A stretch of 64,000 nt of DNA. Source: Thelephora terrestris (taxonomy: Eukaryota; Basidiomycota; Agaricomycetes; Thelephorales; Thelephoraceae). Of the stretch, positions 23,067 to 33,818 are shown in pieces. The stretch is taken from the NCBI GenBank assembly GCA_015956445.1, contig WIUZ02000013.1, positions 992,001 to 1,056,000 of the forward strand, in the 5' to 3' direction. Both the position numbers and the translations under genes were made by a program. Position 1 is the stretch's first letter; every line of letters begins with the position of its first letter. The notes beneath the pieces are model-generated. The model was given only the letters and a program-made list of their open reading frames with translations. It did no database searches and was not told the origin of the DNA.

Positions 23067-23935
23067 CTTCGAGTTGGACGGCAAGGGGCCACAGTCTTAC
23101 GACAAACCGGGCGGGTTTATTAAGGCTGGGGAGAGCCCTGTACGTGAAAGGAGTCTGGCCGGGAAAACGAATAAGACCGATGAGGAACTGAGGCGTAAAG
23201 GAAAGAGGGACGACGGAGGGACGAGGAGGCCTCGTTCAGAGATGTGAGTTTCCCGTCATGCCTGTTTCATAACCCCCGGCACGTTCACCACATTGTCGAA
23301 TGTCGCTAACCACTTCTTCCACCTCTTCCGTCTCCCACCAACAGACGGAATGTTGTTATGAGCCTCGGGAGAGTGTCAAGATCCAGACCGTCGAGCGTAC
23401 TTTGGCAAGGGAACGAGCGGTAACGGAGGCCGAGAATTGTGATAGAATCTAGATGCGGTCGCGCTTTGACATCCAGGACGACGACGAGAGCGACGAAACG
23501 AACTCTTCTACACCAATAGGCACGCAAACAAGTCCGTCATCTCTACGCAACGTTCGCTCAGCTGTTTGTAGGCCCCGTTGGCGTACGATGCGGACCCGTA
23601 GGCTCGCCGCCGAAGAATCTGCTGACAACGAACCGCGGGACTTTGAAAAGAGGGAAGCAGGAACCTTCGCCAGGAGTCAGAGCTCTTCCTTGCTAGACAG
23701 ATGGATGAAATGTACGCTCTTCAGGAGGAGCAACAGAAGGCTGGAATGCTCTTGGAAGACGGCGCTCCCGTCCGCTTGAACGTTTCTATGGCTTTGGTTC
23801 CAACCTCCAAAATCGAAAGCGCCGCGAAGGAGAACACGTTGGCATTCGGCGCAGAGGAGGAAGGCGTCGAAAAAAAGGCAAGTGTACCGACCGAGAAGGA
23901 GTTCCGCGCGCACCGGACTTCGACTCCATTTTCCA
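23067..23935 (+). pseudogene. RBM25/PWI-domain gene remnant, copy 4 (truncated)
   Basis: The coiled-coil part is present (DEELRRKGKRDD, VTEAENCDRI, EEESADNEPRDFEKREAG, LEDGAPVRLNVSMALVPTSK) but the copy stops in the KKASVPTEKE linker, before any PWI-domain sequence. From about 23936 the sequence is unrelated to the unit and leads to F-box gene A1. A matching PWI 3' end appears only at 32930, just before NLR-3. The truncation point is the same as in copy 5. Confidence 0.65.
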
Positions 23936-24661
23936 CAGTACATAGAGATAATTCTCCTCCGCTTCGTTCCTGGTCAGATTCCCTTCCTCCCTGGTCTGGA
24001 TGTGAAGAGAGCCGCGAATCGATCGTTTAGGATTTTCAGACTTACGGCTTTCAGTCCGTAAATGAACTTGGAAGCGCACAAGCTCTGTAACAGCACTCAA
24101 CCTCAGAGCTGACGCGATGAGGACCCCAACGTCCTGCTGTGCGGTGGCCAAACTCTTATTCGATTCCTAATACGAGAGGACGCGAGTAGCCTGAGTATAA
24201 GTTTGACCCAGGATTGGATCGAGGCTGGGGTTCATCAGCCTCGAAACACATGGTGGAAAGTTGGGGCATAACCACGACACGACCGTAGCAACCCGCAGGC
24301 GGGGAGATAGGAGCTATTGAATGGAGGACTCCAGATGACCATCAGTCTGCGACAGAAACAGCTTGGTTCAATTGAGGTGAATTAGCTCGACGGGCAGGCA
24401 AAGAAGACACGGAGTTTGTGCAAGGGGCTGCCATTCGCGAGAAGGAGGAATACGGTACGAAAATATTGTTCAGGAACCCGTGTGATGAGTGGGTGTGTGC
24501 CTGAGCCTGTGGGCGCTCGGCAAGTCGCGGTGAAACTAAGCGCTTGCCATTTCACGAGCGGCTTCTTCGACAGTGACAGAGATGGTGGGGCAGTGCAGAC
24601 AGGCACATCCGCTCCCTCTGGAACCCACTATTCCGCCCCCTCTACATTCTCGCCGAAAGGA
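23936..24661. other. Non-coding stretch before F-box A1
   Basis: This stretch is duplicated at 39906-40620 with few changes. It has short open frames in both directions, none with a recognisable domain. A gaggacgcgagtagcctgag segment and a gggttcatcagcctcgaaac segment are kept in both copies. I see no gene here; it probably contains the F-box A promoter. Confidence 0.5.
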
Positions 24662-26121
24662 ATGGTCGACCTTTGTGCGTGATTACAGCAGCGCAAACCC
24701 TCCAAAGTACTCCATACTGACAGCGACGACTAGCGTTACACTTGCGGGCACTTGGCCAAAGAGTTGGGTCATTCGTCGGGGTGGCAGAACATGAATTTGT
24801 CGATCTCGATTCCATTTCCGCTACCATCCACTGCGGCTGTATGAGTCTGCCCCAGGAACTTGTCGACCACATCATTGACACCCTCCACGACGATCTTCTA
24901 GCACTCAAAGCATGTTCGTTGACGTGCAAATCAATGTTTGCATCGACTCGACACCTCATTCATCAAACGCTATGCCTGACTCCACGAAACAACGAGAGCG
25001 TCCTCACCCGGGAGGAGGAGAAGCAGCTCCGCAGTCCGAAGTGGAAATATCAGGACGTTCAACTCCGTTTCTTGTCGTACATGGGTGAACGCGGCTTCCT
25101 CCAGTACACCCGAAAGGTCTACATCCACAACGCTCGACAGGGTGACACCCACAACACCGGTTCATTCACTCCGGATACCCTACGGCCTCACATGCACCAC
25201 TTCCAATCCCTGGACCGAGCCCACGCCATCACCATCGAGCTCTATGACGGTGACGTGTGGGCGAGCCATCACAAAAGCTGTTTCGCGCATTTCAATCCCA
25301 CTCTAACTTCCCTCACGCTCCGTCGCCCTCTCGGTCATTATCGACGCGTCTTACAATTTGTGCTACAGTTCCCGAATCTCGAGAACCTGTGTCTCGAATG
25401 GCTAGATGGAAATGTGGGACGGGCGCGACCGACTCTGACCGCTCCTACAATTTTCAATCCATCTTCACTTCCCCACGGACATTTCCGACTCGCCCATATT
25501 GACGGTACGGTTCATTGGCCGACCGACTTCGCCTACGAGCTCGGAAATGGTTTTACCTTCCAGTCTGTAGAACTGGAGGATTCTTTCGGAGACCATGGTC
25601 AGCACCTGTTGGATACGTGCTCAGATAACATCAAAGATCTCACCATCACACCCAGTAGTAAAGGTACGCGTTGACTCCCGTTCTTCTCGTCGGGCAAGGC
25701 GGAATGTTTGACCAAATTTCACTGGACAGGATACCAGCTATTGAAGACTCTCAAACTCAAAGAGATCAAGGATCTCCGTCGGCTGACCATCCGTCCGGTA
25801 TACCTCACCTACTCCGACCTCGCATTCGATTTCCCCCCGATCTTGACCATCACTTCTACCACCCTCTCCGAACTCGTACTTGAACTGGGTAGGCTTCGCC
25901 CTTCTTTGTATGAGATATGTTGGGGCCGTTGGGGGAAAACCGATAGGTTTCTTTATCAGCGATTCGCCAAGCAAGGAGAATTCAGGCTCATCATCAGGGC
26001 GGGCAACATTTATGCCCTGGATGCTTTCCAACGCCATGCAAAGGAAGGGTTTCCTTTGTTGGCGAGTAGGGGATGTATTTATTTTGAGACATCCCCCTCT
26101 ATTGATAACTACTGGCGTTGA
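24662..26121 (+). CDS. F-box protein A1
   Basis: Model: 24662-24674 (13 nt: ATG GTC GAC CTT T), 24734-25663, 25730-26121, giving 444 aa in one closed frame. The F-box is near residues 35-75: LPQELVDHIIDTLHDDLLAL then KACSLTCKSMFASTRHLIHQ, the usual L-P-x-E-L..I pattern of agaricomycete F-box proteins. The C-terminal 370 residues have recurring short leucine-rich motifs (PTLTSLTLRRPLGHY, FPNLENLCLEW, LRRLTIRP, TTLSELVLELG), compatible with a degenerate LRR substrate-binding part. Known F-box proteins bind Skp1 in SCF ubiquitin ligases; the substrate is unknown. The second intron's GTACGC donor and CAG acceptor restore frame across an in-frame stop. Confidence 0.85.
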
Positions 26122-26409
26122 TCGTCTCTGTCGCTCTGCGAGTTGATGTGCGTTTGCCTTCACTCTAGTACTTAGTACTTCCATAGCCACAATCTCGGGA
26201 TGAAACAAAGGCCGCATTCCTTTTCATGGGAGAGAAGGGTGCGGTGCGGCGCAATCGTTCTAGCGGTGAGTAAGTGTGAACGATGGAGAGCGCTCCCGCG
26301 GCGATTCACTGTGCCGCGGAAGACATGATGTGGCAGTGCACTTGCGCTTGGTTCTCGGCTGCCACCTCCAAGGGTAGACCAATCATCCCCACCCATTTTA
26401 CCGAACCAA
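26122..26409. repeat. F-box spacer repeat, copy 1
   Basis: From about 26170 the sequence catagccacaatctcgggatg to agcggtgagtaagtgtgaacg is repeated at 44635-44750 (gccacgatctcgggatgaaac to cggtgggtgagtgcaaac). This marks an older duplication of F-box gene surroundings. No coding sequence is supported. Confidence 0.55.
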
Positions 26410-27884
26410 ATGGCCCCGGTCAGCTTTTGTGCGTGACAACAAACCGTAACTCATCAGAGAATCACTGACAGTGTTGATTAGCGGACCGCATTCAAGCACT
26501 TGGACAAACGGTTGGATCATTCGTCGGGGTAGCACGGCAACCTGTCTACATCGACTTGATTTCCGCCACGATCCATCGTGGCTGTATGGGTCTGCCCCAG
26601 GAACTCGTCGACCACGTCATCGACATGCTTCACGACGACCTTCCGGCGCTCAAATCGTGTTCGTTGACTTGCAAAGCAATGTTTGCTTCAACTCGACATC
26701 TCATCCACAAAACGTTATTTCTGACTCCACGGAACAACAAGAGCGTTCTCACACAAGAGGAGAACAAGAGCTTCCGACGCCTGAACCAGGGGTATCGGGA
26801 CGTTCAACTCCGCTTCTTATCTTACATGGGAGAACGCGGGTTACTCCAGTACACTCGAAAGATCTACATCTACACCCCTCGGCCGGTTTACATCCCAGAC
26901 CTCGGCGTGTTCACTCCAGATACCCTACAACCTCACCTACACCACTTCCGATCCTTGGACCGAGTCCACGCCCTAACAATCGAGAACTACGATGCTGACG
27001 CATGGAGACACCATTACAAAAGCTGCTTCGCCCATTTTTATCCCACTCTAACCTCCCTCACGCTCTGTCGCCCTCTTGGTCACTATCAGAGTTTTTTGCA
27101 ATTCGCTCTACAGTTCCCCAATCTCGAACACTTGTGTCTCGAGTGGCCGGATGAAGGTAATGAAGGTGTACGACCAATCAGACCGGCTCCGCCGTTCGTC
27201 TCCAGAATTTTTGACCAACCGTCACTTATCCGTGGGCACCTCCGACTCGCCCATATGGACAACGCCGACCGATTGCCGATGAACATGGCTTATGACCTCC
27301 GAAATGGGTTCAAGCTTCGATCCGTTGAACTCGAAGGCTCTTCCTGGAATCTTGGTCAGCACGTGCTAAATGCGCACGCGAATACCATTCAAGACCTCAC
27401 TATCATATCAAGTGGTAAGGATATGCATTGACTACGGTTACCTTGCTAGGCAAGTTTGACGAGCTTTCCTATCACAGGATGCACGGCGCTGAGATATATC
27501 AAACTCGTGGGCATCAAGGATCTCCGACGGTTGACGATGCACCCACGAATACTCACCTCCTCCGACATCGCGTTCGAGTTCCTCCCGATCTATACCATCA
27601 CTTCCACCACCCTACGCGAACTTGTGCTCGTAGTGTGTAGACATTGCTTTTGTTTTGATGGGCTGTATTGGAGCCGTTGGACAGGTATTGATGGGTTTCT
27701 TTATGAGCGATTCGCCGAGCACGGGGACTTCAGACTCGTTATCAAAGCGGGAAACCTTGATGGCCTGTGTGCTTTCCAAAGGCATGTGGAGGAAGGGTTT
27801 CCTCAGTTGGCGAGTATAGGATGTATTCGTTTCGAAACATTTGGCTTCAATGATGGATGCTGGGATTGTTCGGCGCCATCGTGA
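26410..27884 (+). CDS. F-box protein B
   Basis: Model: 26410-26428 (19 nt: ATG GCC CCG GTC AGC TTT T), 26482-27414, 27478-27884; 452 aa. The F-box reads LPQELVDHVIDMLHDDLPAL, followed by KSCSLTCKAMFASTRHLIHK. The leucine-rich motifs PTLTSLTLCRPLGHY, FPNLEHLCLEW and LRRLTMHP align with those of A1, but overall it is a diverged paralog. Both introns are at the same places as in A1, C and D. The gene sits 0.29 kb downstream of A1 on the same strand. Confidence 0.85.
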
Positions 27885-28345
27885 TCGCTCCAGTGGGTGT
27901 GTATGGTAACCCGGTTCCGCTTTGTACGCCTACTTGCTTACGCTAAGCATGTACTCGACCCAAGCGATGTAGTACCTGTAAATCTTTTTACATCTGTAAA
28001 CCTACCGGTGTTATTGAGAGGGGGCAGGATCCGAGAGGAACCTGGGCTCTGAGATGAATCTCCCTGGTAGTAAAGACGGGTGAGAAAGTGATGGCAAAGC
28101 GCAAGCTGCTGTGAGTTGCCCAACGCAAACGTTCGAGCAGGAATTGACAATTTTCTTCGCGAACAGGCCCACTCGAGAAACCTCAGGGGGTACCTCTGAA
28201 AGCACCCGCAACAGACAGCGTGTGGGCCCTTCTTGAAAGCCCGGACATACGTAGATGTTCTCGATGGTATGGGTTTTGTGCAGGGGGGCTCCTCGTAAAC
28301 CGTGCAAGTTCGGGAGAGGACTTTGTACTTGTGAAAGTCACAATC
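27868..28345. repeat. F-box 3' flank repeat, copy 1, with a chorismate mutase exon scrap
   Basis: From tcggcgccatcgtgatcgc to the gagaggactttg segment this is colinear with 44790-45265. On the minus strand, about 28020-28075 encodes GRFISEPRFLSDPA after an acceptor-like CCAG, which matches the chorismate mutase exon GKFVSESKF..DPA present at about 29080-29121. The longer antisense frames (28011-28307 and 44943-45311) are not well conserved outside that scrap. Confidence 0.6.
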
Positions 28346-28719
28346 CTGAGACTACACTTCGAAACTTAGCCCTTAATTAGCAGTTACTGGGATTGATTGG
28401 CGAGCGCTGTTGCTCCTGTATCAAGTCGTTCACTGCCTCGCTTTGGTGGCAAGTACGCGTACTTGTCCACCCGCCTCCCAGGAACCAAGGGTTGTAGCAA
28501 TAAAAAGCACTTTCATATCTGCAACCAGTATGCCTCCGAGGGATCATGTGGGCCAAGTTCAGTTATGCGATTCGTCAGTTTGATTTTTAAGAATCTCCGT
28601 ACAACAGCGAAATTTACACTAGTTACCATTGTCGAAATTCTGACGCTCGGGGGAGATATCGGGGCCGACACGACACGACACGAGTGTCTTCATACACGAG
28701 TTAAGCTCACAGGGGAGAT
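28346..28719. other. Spacer
   Basis: Nothing recognisable; a small cgacacgacacgacacga microsatellite lies at about 28663-28682. Its right end adjoins the 3' end of the chorismate mutase remnant. Confidence 0.5.
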
Positions 28720-29570
28720 CTAGGGGTTTTGTTTGGACAGTTCCTCGGTTTGTTCCTGGGTCCAGCCATCGAGGCGCTGCAACAAGTAGTCAACCTGCAC
28801 CGGAACTTCAGTTGCACATACAAGCGACCTCACGGATCGAAACGCGCACCTCGACCTCCTTGGTCAACGGAATGATGTAGTACTCATACAACTCAACGAC
28901 TCCATCCACGTCGATCTCGTACATTTCATCTTGGTTCGGGCTTCCGTCTGCGGCAACGTCCTGTGCATAGATGGTTGCCCTCTTACGCAGCCTCTGTAAT
29001 AGCTTCCTTTCCACTTCCGGTTTCGTGATACGACCCTCAAGGACATGCCGGTTCGGGTTCTGAATGTGTGGGATGAAGGCTGCGGGATCCTAGACGAACT
29101 TAGACTCTGAGACGAATTTCCCTGGGTGCGGGGAGCAGAGTAGGAAATCGCAGTGTACCGGTGGTTTGGAGACGTAAAAGATCATGTATGCAGAGATCGT
29201 GTGATCTAGTCAGTTTTGCAGAATCGACTTTGTCGGGTAGGGGGAACCCGTACCGTAATGGACACGTTTGGAGATTGCCTGGAGAACTTCGACGTCCAAG
29301 GTTGCAGCGCTTCCGTAGTTACCATCGTCTTCATATTCTTCGTCGCCGATGATGCCTTTCGCACGTTTGAAAGCGGCAAGTTGGATGGTGGACCTCTTGG
29401 TTATCATCGGAACGATCTGACGGGTATAAAAGAAACAATGGACCGGTTCGCATTGATGGAATTCGGGTACAAGATTTGTGGAAAGTCCACGGGTTTGAGC
29501 ACAGGTTCGGGGAGGTTCAATGTGAACGGGTATTCGTCAGGACTGCGAACGGCGTTTGCGGAGGGTCAGC
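28720..29570 (-). pseudogene. ARO7: Chorismate mutase remnant (3' part)
   Basis: Read on the minus strand: [19 protein letters not shown], then [40 protein letters not shown] and HYG, a 132-bp intron (29122-29253), KFVSESKF, a TAG codon, then DPAAFIPHIQNPNRHVLEG, ITKPEVERKLLQRL, VELYEYYIIPLTKEVE, a 55-bp intron (28795-28849), and VDYLLQRLDGW up to TAG at 28720-28722. These are the conserved blocks of eukaryotic chorismate mutase (shikimate pathway, chorismate to prephenate). The copy is broken by the in-frame TAG, at least one frameshift near 29450 and loss of the N-terminus. Introns are kept, so it is a DNA-level copy. Confidence 0.87.
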
Positions 29571-29594
29571 GCCCGCTTGGCAAGGGATCGTGGA

Positions 29595-30802
29595 AATCGT
29601 TCAGACCCAGGATGGATAAAAGATGGCGGGCGAGTAATAGCCGTTACGGGCGTTTGAAACCGGGTCGTAGTCGTAGAAGGCAAGTTTGTTGGAGTCCCAG
29701 GAGAGATCGATGATACCGGTGCGGAGGTTCGAAGCGGTGTCGCGGTGGCTTGCCGCTTGAAAGGTGGATCCCTCCTGGTCGAGGTACCCGGCAAGGATTT
29801 GGTGAGACTTTTCTGGAAGAAATTCAGCAGCGCGTTCTCTGCGGTGGGTGAGGTCTTCACATACACAAAAGGGGAATTGGAGTCGACGGGGATGGCACTC
29901 CTGATGTTTAGCGTCCTGAGCTTGGAATCTTGATCGTTCAAGTTGACTCCGGCGAGAGGTTGCTTGAGCCATCGACCGATGTAATCCCAACCTAGTGGTG
30001 CTCGGTAAGGAAGAAATCTTTTCCAAGTTGAGTTGAAGCATTACCGGGCTCTGCCCCCTTGCCAACTCGGCGTACAAGTCTGAACGCTGCTGTTCAGTCA
30101 AGTTCACACCAGTCACGGACCGGTAATCCTCCAAATAAGGCTTCAGACGGGGAGCGTGGTTGTTGACAGCGTAGTGAAACATGTTGTACATCTGAGAGGT
30201 GTTAGAGTTGGTGACGGTGATGCTCCTGTTCGTTGACCACCACTCCAGTTCGAGCTCGGCTAAAGGCAATGCGCGTTCCAAGATGGTGGTGTCGTTCGTA
30301 GCGTTGATATAGCGGTCGAGCATGCGAGAGAACAAGGGCGGCTGGGACCGGTTCAGATAATAGATACGTCCACCATTTGGGATGAATTCGAATCGCTCCA
30401 ATTGATCCATGAAGTTCTGGAGGGCGGAGTCGACAACATCGTAGAGTTCGGACTATGCCAGTAGCCTGAGAGTCGAAGATGAATCTTACGTCGTGAGTTA
30501 GAGGATCAATAAGCTCACAGATTTCTCTGAAGCGATCACCAAGGACAACGAAAGTGTAGTTCAAGGGAATTCGAGAGTGCTCTTGCGGGTAAAACCGTTG
30601 CAAAGGGCGGAATCGTTGGTGTCCCTGATGAGTTGCGTCCAATAACCGCTGACGATGCCAGTCCAGGCCTTGACGAAGGGATTCTTGAGGTCGTTGAGGA
30701 TGGCAGGATTAAAGTGACCGTCGCCGGAAAAGTGAGTTCCGTCGAGTTGTTCGATCGCGTGTCGGTAACACTTGTTCCGTTGGAACCAGGATGGTTTCCA
30801 CC
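29595..30802 (-). pseudogene. GH37 trehalase remnant
   Basis: On the minus strand, pieces give GHFNPAILNDLKNPFVKAWT, GYWTQLIRDTNDSAL, the signature block LERFEFIPNGGRIYYLNRSQ, NATNDTTILERALPLAELEL, NRSITVTNSNTSQMYNMFHY, YLEDYRSVTGVNL and LDLFWD-like text (IDLSWDSNKLAFYDYDPVSN). These match fungal acid trehalases (family GH37, trehalose hydrolysis). The segment between GDRFREI and SELYDVVDSALQNF has lost the WDSYW signature and holds a stop, and the 3' end breaks off where chorismate mutase sequence begins. N-terminal signal sequence not found. Confidence 0.87.
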
Positions 30803-31198
30803 TATGGGGTTGTAGCGATTAGGGAAAGATGGAGTTGGTTTCCGTGAAGTAAGCAGAGTACTTGGGTAACATACCCGGGATGGCCACTCGAAAACTGAAC
30901 TTCAACCTGGTTCGAATAACACGTGTAGTGGTTAGGCTTCGATAGGGGGATACATTTCAAGGAGGATTTGTAGGGAGAGTGGCATTGCGGTGGCCCGTAA
31001 CCAGCACGACGAAAAGCATTATTTGGTTCCCGCCCCACATTGTCTTCAAGCCGAGAGTCATGCGTCCTTCGATCTGGCAAGAGTGAGTGTCTCGATCTCG
31101 ATCCCCAGACAAATTGATCCCGCCACCTCCAGGATCAACACAGCGAGCCACCACGCTTCCAGGATCATTGTGCCGCTACCATACCACCGAACACCATT
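30803..31198. other. Region upstream of the trehalase remnant
   Basis: Possible 5' pieces of the trehalase gene on the minus strand (an intron-like segment ending with CCCCATAG at about 30800) but no confident exon. Forward frames here are shadows. Confidence 0.35.
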
Positions 31199-31413
31199 CA
31201 GTGGAACAACGCTTACTGGGCCATCCTCTCCTTCATACCTCTCGGGGTAATGGCGTATCTGGTTTGTCTACTGATTGTGCCGCACAATAGTCGACGCTTG
31301 GTATCGCCGTGGACTCGGCAGTTCCGCCGCCATACCAACATATATGAGACCGACTATAAATCTGCTCTGGCCGACCCTCAGATGGTTCATCCTATTTTCA
31401 AAAATTTGCCCTA
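31199..31413 (+). pseudogene. Fragment of an unidentified membrane protein gene
   Basis: Seventy open codons starting QWNNAYWAILSFIPLGVMAY encode a clear transmembrane helix (WAILSFIPLGVMAYLVCLLI) followed by a basic Arg-rich stretch (NSRRLVSPWTRQFRRH) and an acidic turn. Similar-looking coding-like text continues in shifted frames to about 31700. I do not recognise the family. It shows no start codon and ends in a stop, so it is a remnant. Confidence 0.4.
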
Positions 31414-32929
31414 ATATCATCTGTCGTGTACATCACCCAATCGAGGGCCACACCACCTCTCTTCCTTTGTTGTTTGATGGCCAACGCGTAACGCGTAAAG
31501 ACCACAGGATTGGAGTGCCTGCACGAGTCCTTCCGGTCACCGTCCGATCGCTCGATTTCCTCCCTTACCCTTCCGTGTTCTATCCGTGGCACTCTCGGAC
31601 AATCTCCAACCTGGCCCTGGTCTGGAAGGCTGAGGGCCACCATGTTGGTTGTGGTCACCACCTCGGATTTCGAACACTTGGGCTTGTGGTTGTAACCTCA
31701 TCACTCCGTGAATTTTCGACCCACTTATGGTCCAGGCGGTGAGGGAATCTCTCGTCGATTCACTCGCCGAAAACCGCTGACCATGGGTTCACGCTTTCAA
31801 AAGATCTGATCACGAGGCCTGGTCGATGTACCACAGCGATACGCCCATTCTCAATCGCGTGCTAAATCTACCTGTCGAAGGCCTAACGTGGACGGTTACG
31901 AACCGATTTCTGGGCGTCAGGTAGCATTGTTCCGTTAGATCTCACATATCTTGGACTTCGCGATCCTACCGTCCCCCTCTATGGAACCCCGCCGCAGGCA
32001 TGCAGTTGACGAAGGCGGGACACCTCGTTCTGATTTCCCATGTTCAACGGTCCTCATTTTCCTCGCAACGATCGTTCTCGATATCGTATGAACGAGAGGA
32101 GGCCGACGTTATCACTGGGACCAGCTTGTTTCCGCTCACCCGAGCCCTGGTTTACGTCGGGCTCGTGCCCATCTTCCAGCTAAGAAAAGGGCCATTTCAA
32201 TACTAAGAACAAGATCTTCAGGAGCGGGGGATCAAAGCACCGCTCGCACGGTAAATGAAAGGACGTAGGACTAACTGTAGGTCTCGGGTTCAAACAAGAA
32301 GACACTTACCCTCTGTGATGAGGAACTGGCGACCATCGATGAACCGAGGCGCGAGTCGTTTGTCGGGGGAAAGACGTGGGTCGAGGACGCCTCTGATTAG
32401 TCCGCACATAAAAGTGTGTATGCCACCCGATCCTCTATCGCCTCAGGGATGTTGGGTGGCGTGTTCAAATGGAGCGCTGCCGAGATATTGGACGAGGCCA
32501 ACAAAACGTATATCATAATGAGAGTTTCTGAGAAGGCTGCAAAAAAGGCGCGCTCAATGGAGCAGTGATCCTTGGTAACATGGGATAAACGATTGGAACG
32601 CTAGTTGAGAGAGGTGCATAGTAATCTTCAAGTCAGTCCTTCGCGGAGTTGTTTACCTTTGGACCGCGTCTGATTCGGTAACTCGGCATCGCGGCATCGG
32701 CCGATTTGTGCATTGACCGGCAGGCCACCAACTCGATTTTCTGAACGTGGGCCGCCGATACCCCATGCCGTTGCCAGAGACGTTTCGTGGGGTTTCTTTC
32801 GACTGGAGCGATAGTAGGAGTGGAGGACTTGGCTCCAGCGTCGTGTCGGGCCGGGATGTCGAGCCTGGACGTACGATGCCATCAACAGCGAAGTAGAAAT
32901 CGGAACTCAGCGGAAAACGGCTGATGCAG
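31414..32929. other. Decayed DNA with short coding-like scraps
   Basis: No intact gene. About 32340-32570 (+) reads like protein in one frame with scattered stops (EELATIDEPRRESFVGGKTW, SSIASGMLGGVFKWSAAEIL, NKTYIIMRVSEKAAKKARSM), probably the remnant of the C-terminal part of an unidentified protein. The rest shows nothing I can assign. Confidence 0.4.
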
Positions 32930-33045
32930 ATGCATCAGCCGCTGGGTCCTGGAGGAAGCGGCCGCCCAGACGATTGACCTTCGGCGACAAGTAATTTTCG
33001 AGAGCATGGCATATTCACATCGCTTCGCTCCAGTCTCAGAGAATA
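32930..33045 (+). pseudogene. PWI-domain 3' end fragment before NLR-3
   Basis: About 115 bp match the end of the PWI remnants (catcagccg.tgggtcctggaggaag.., then caagtaatttt and gcatattcacatcgcttcgc). This is the part missing from PWI copy 4, now 9 kb further right. It leads directly into the NLR promoter block, as in the other units. Confidence 0.7.
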
Positions 33046-33818
33046 TCTTAGTTCTCTCAATCCGAGTACGCAGTGTGTTTACTGGCTTTCGCTCCAATCG
33101 ATCTTCGATGATTCTCCGGAACACAAGAGTCTACGAGGAGTCCGAGCATGAGAAATGTGATTTCTGCGTGTCCCTCGTGGACTTCAATAGCTGAACGTTC
33201 GGATAGATAGATTTCACTCAAGTACTTAACGGTAAATGGTCGCTCTACTGAACGCACTCTGAAGTTTCGCGCGAACAGTTTGTTTGGTGCTTGCGTCCCA
33301 ATGCGCGAGCTGATCGAATTTTGACGACTCAAATGCTCCGAAGCCTAGCGCCTGGCGACCGGCGACACTTGGCGCTCGTTGAGTTTCCCCTTCGCGCTCA
33401 CCAGTCTCTAACCCTCTTCTACCCCTCGTCATGGCAGATACAAAGAAATCGTCAAGGAGCCCCTCGGTCTTGCAGAACGCAAGCTAACTCCTGCTTCGGT
33501 GTAAAGCAGAAACGGTGTTGGTTGAGAGGCGTGAACGGGGGTGCTTTGACTCACCGGATTGGCAAGGGGCAGAGAGGTATGTTACGTTGTGTCCGTGTCC
33601 TCGGACCCTTTGAACATTCGACCCTTAGGCCGAAGCCGCATCAGAGTTGTGGCCGCACCCACAAACTACGCCATTACAGCCAATCAAAGGGCTATGCCTG
33701 AACGAGGCGTGCCGTGACTAAATCACCGCCCATCCCCACATTAGGGCATTATGGTTCGGGCATTTCCCCACCGCGTGGACACCACACCGCTTCCTCACAA
33801 CCACCACGATTCCCAACG
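33046..33818 (+). promoter_or_regulatory. NLR promoter block, unit U4
   Basis: Colinear with the blocks upstream of NLR-1 and NLR-2, including ggatagatagatttcact and the aatcaaagggctatgcc segment about 130 bp before the ATG. Promoter role inferred from position. Confidence 0.5.

Larger units (their letters stand above)
17735..26169. repeat. Segmental duplication, copy A (NLR-2 to F-box A1)
   Basis: This block is colinear with 32930-42128: promoter block, NLR, P450, PWI gene cut at the same point, and an F-box gene. Similarity stops abruptly after cttcactctagt (26158-26169 and 42117-42128). Inside, copy A has lost about 0.7 kb of the P450. F-box proteins A1 and A2 differ at about 20 of 444 residues. 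Confidence 0.8.

Noticed and set aside
24160-24185. tacgagagga-like motif recalling the 3' part of large-subunit rRNA
   Set aside because: Only about ten bases match; the surroundings do not resemble rRNA.
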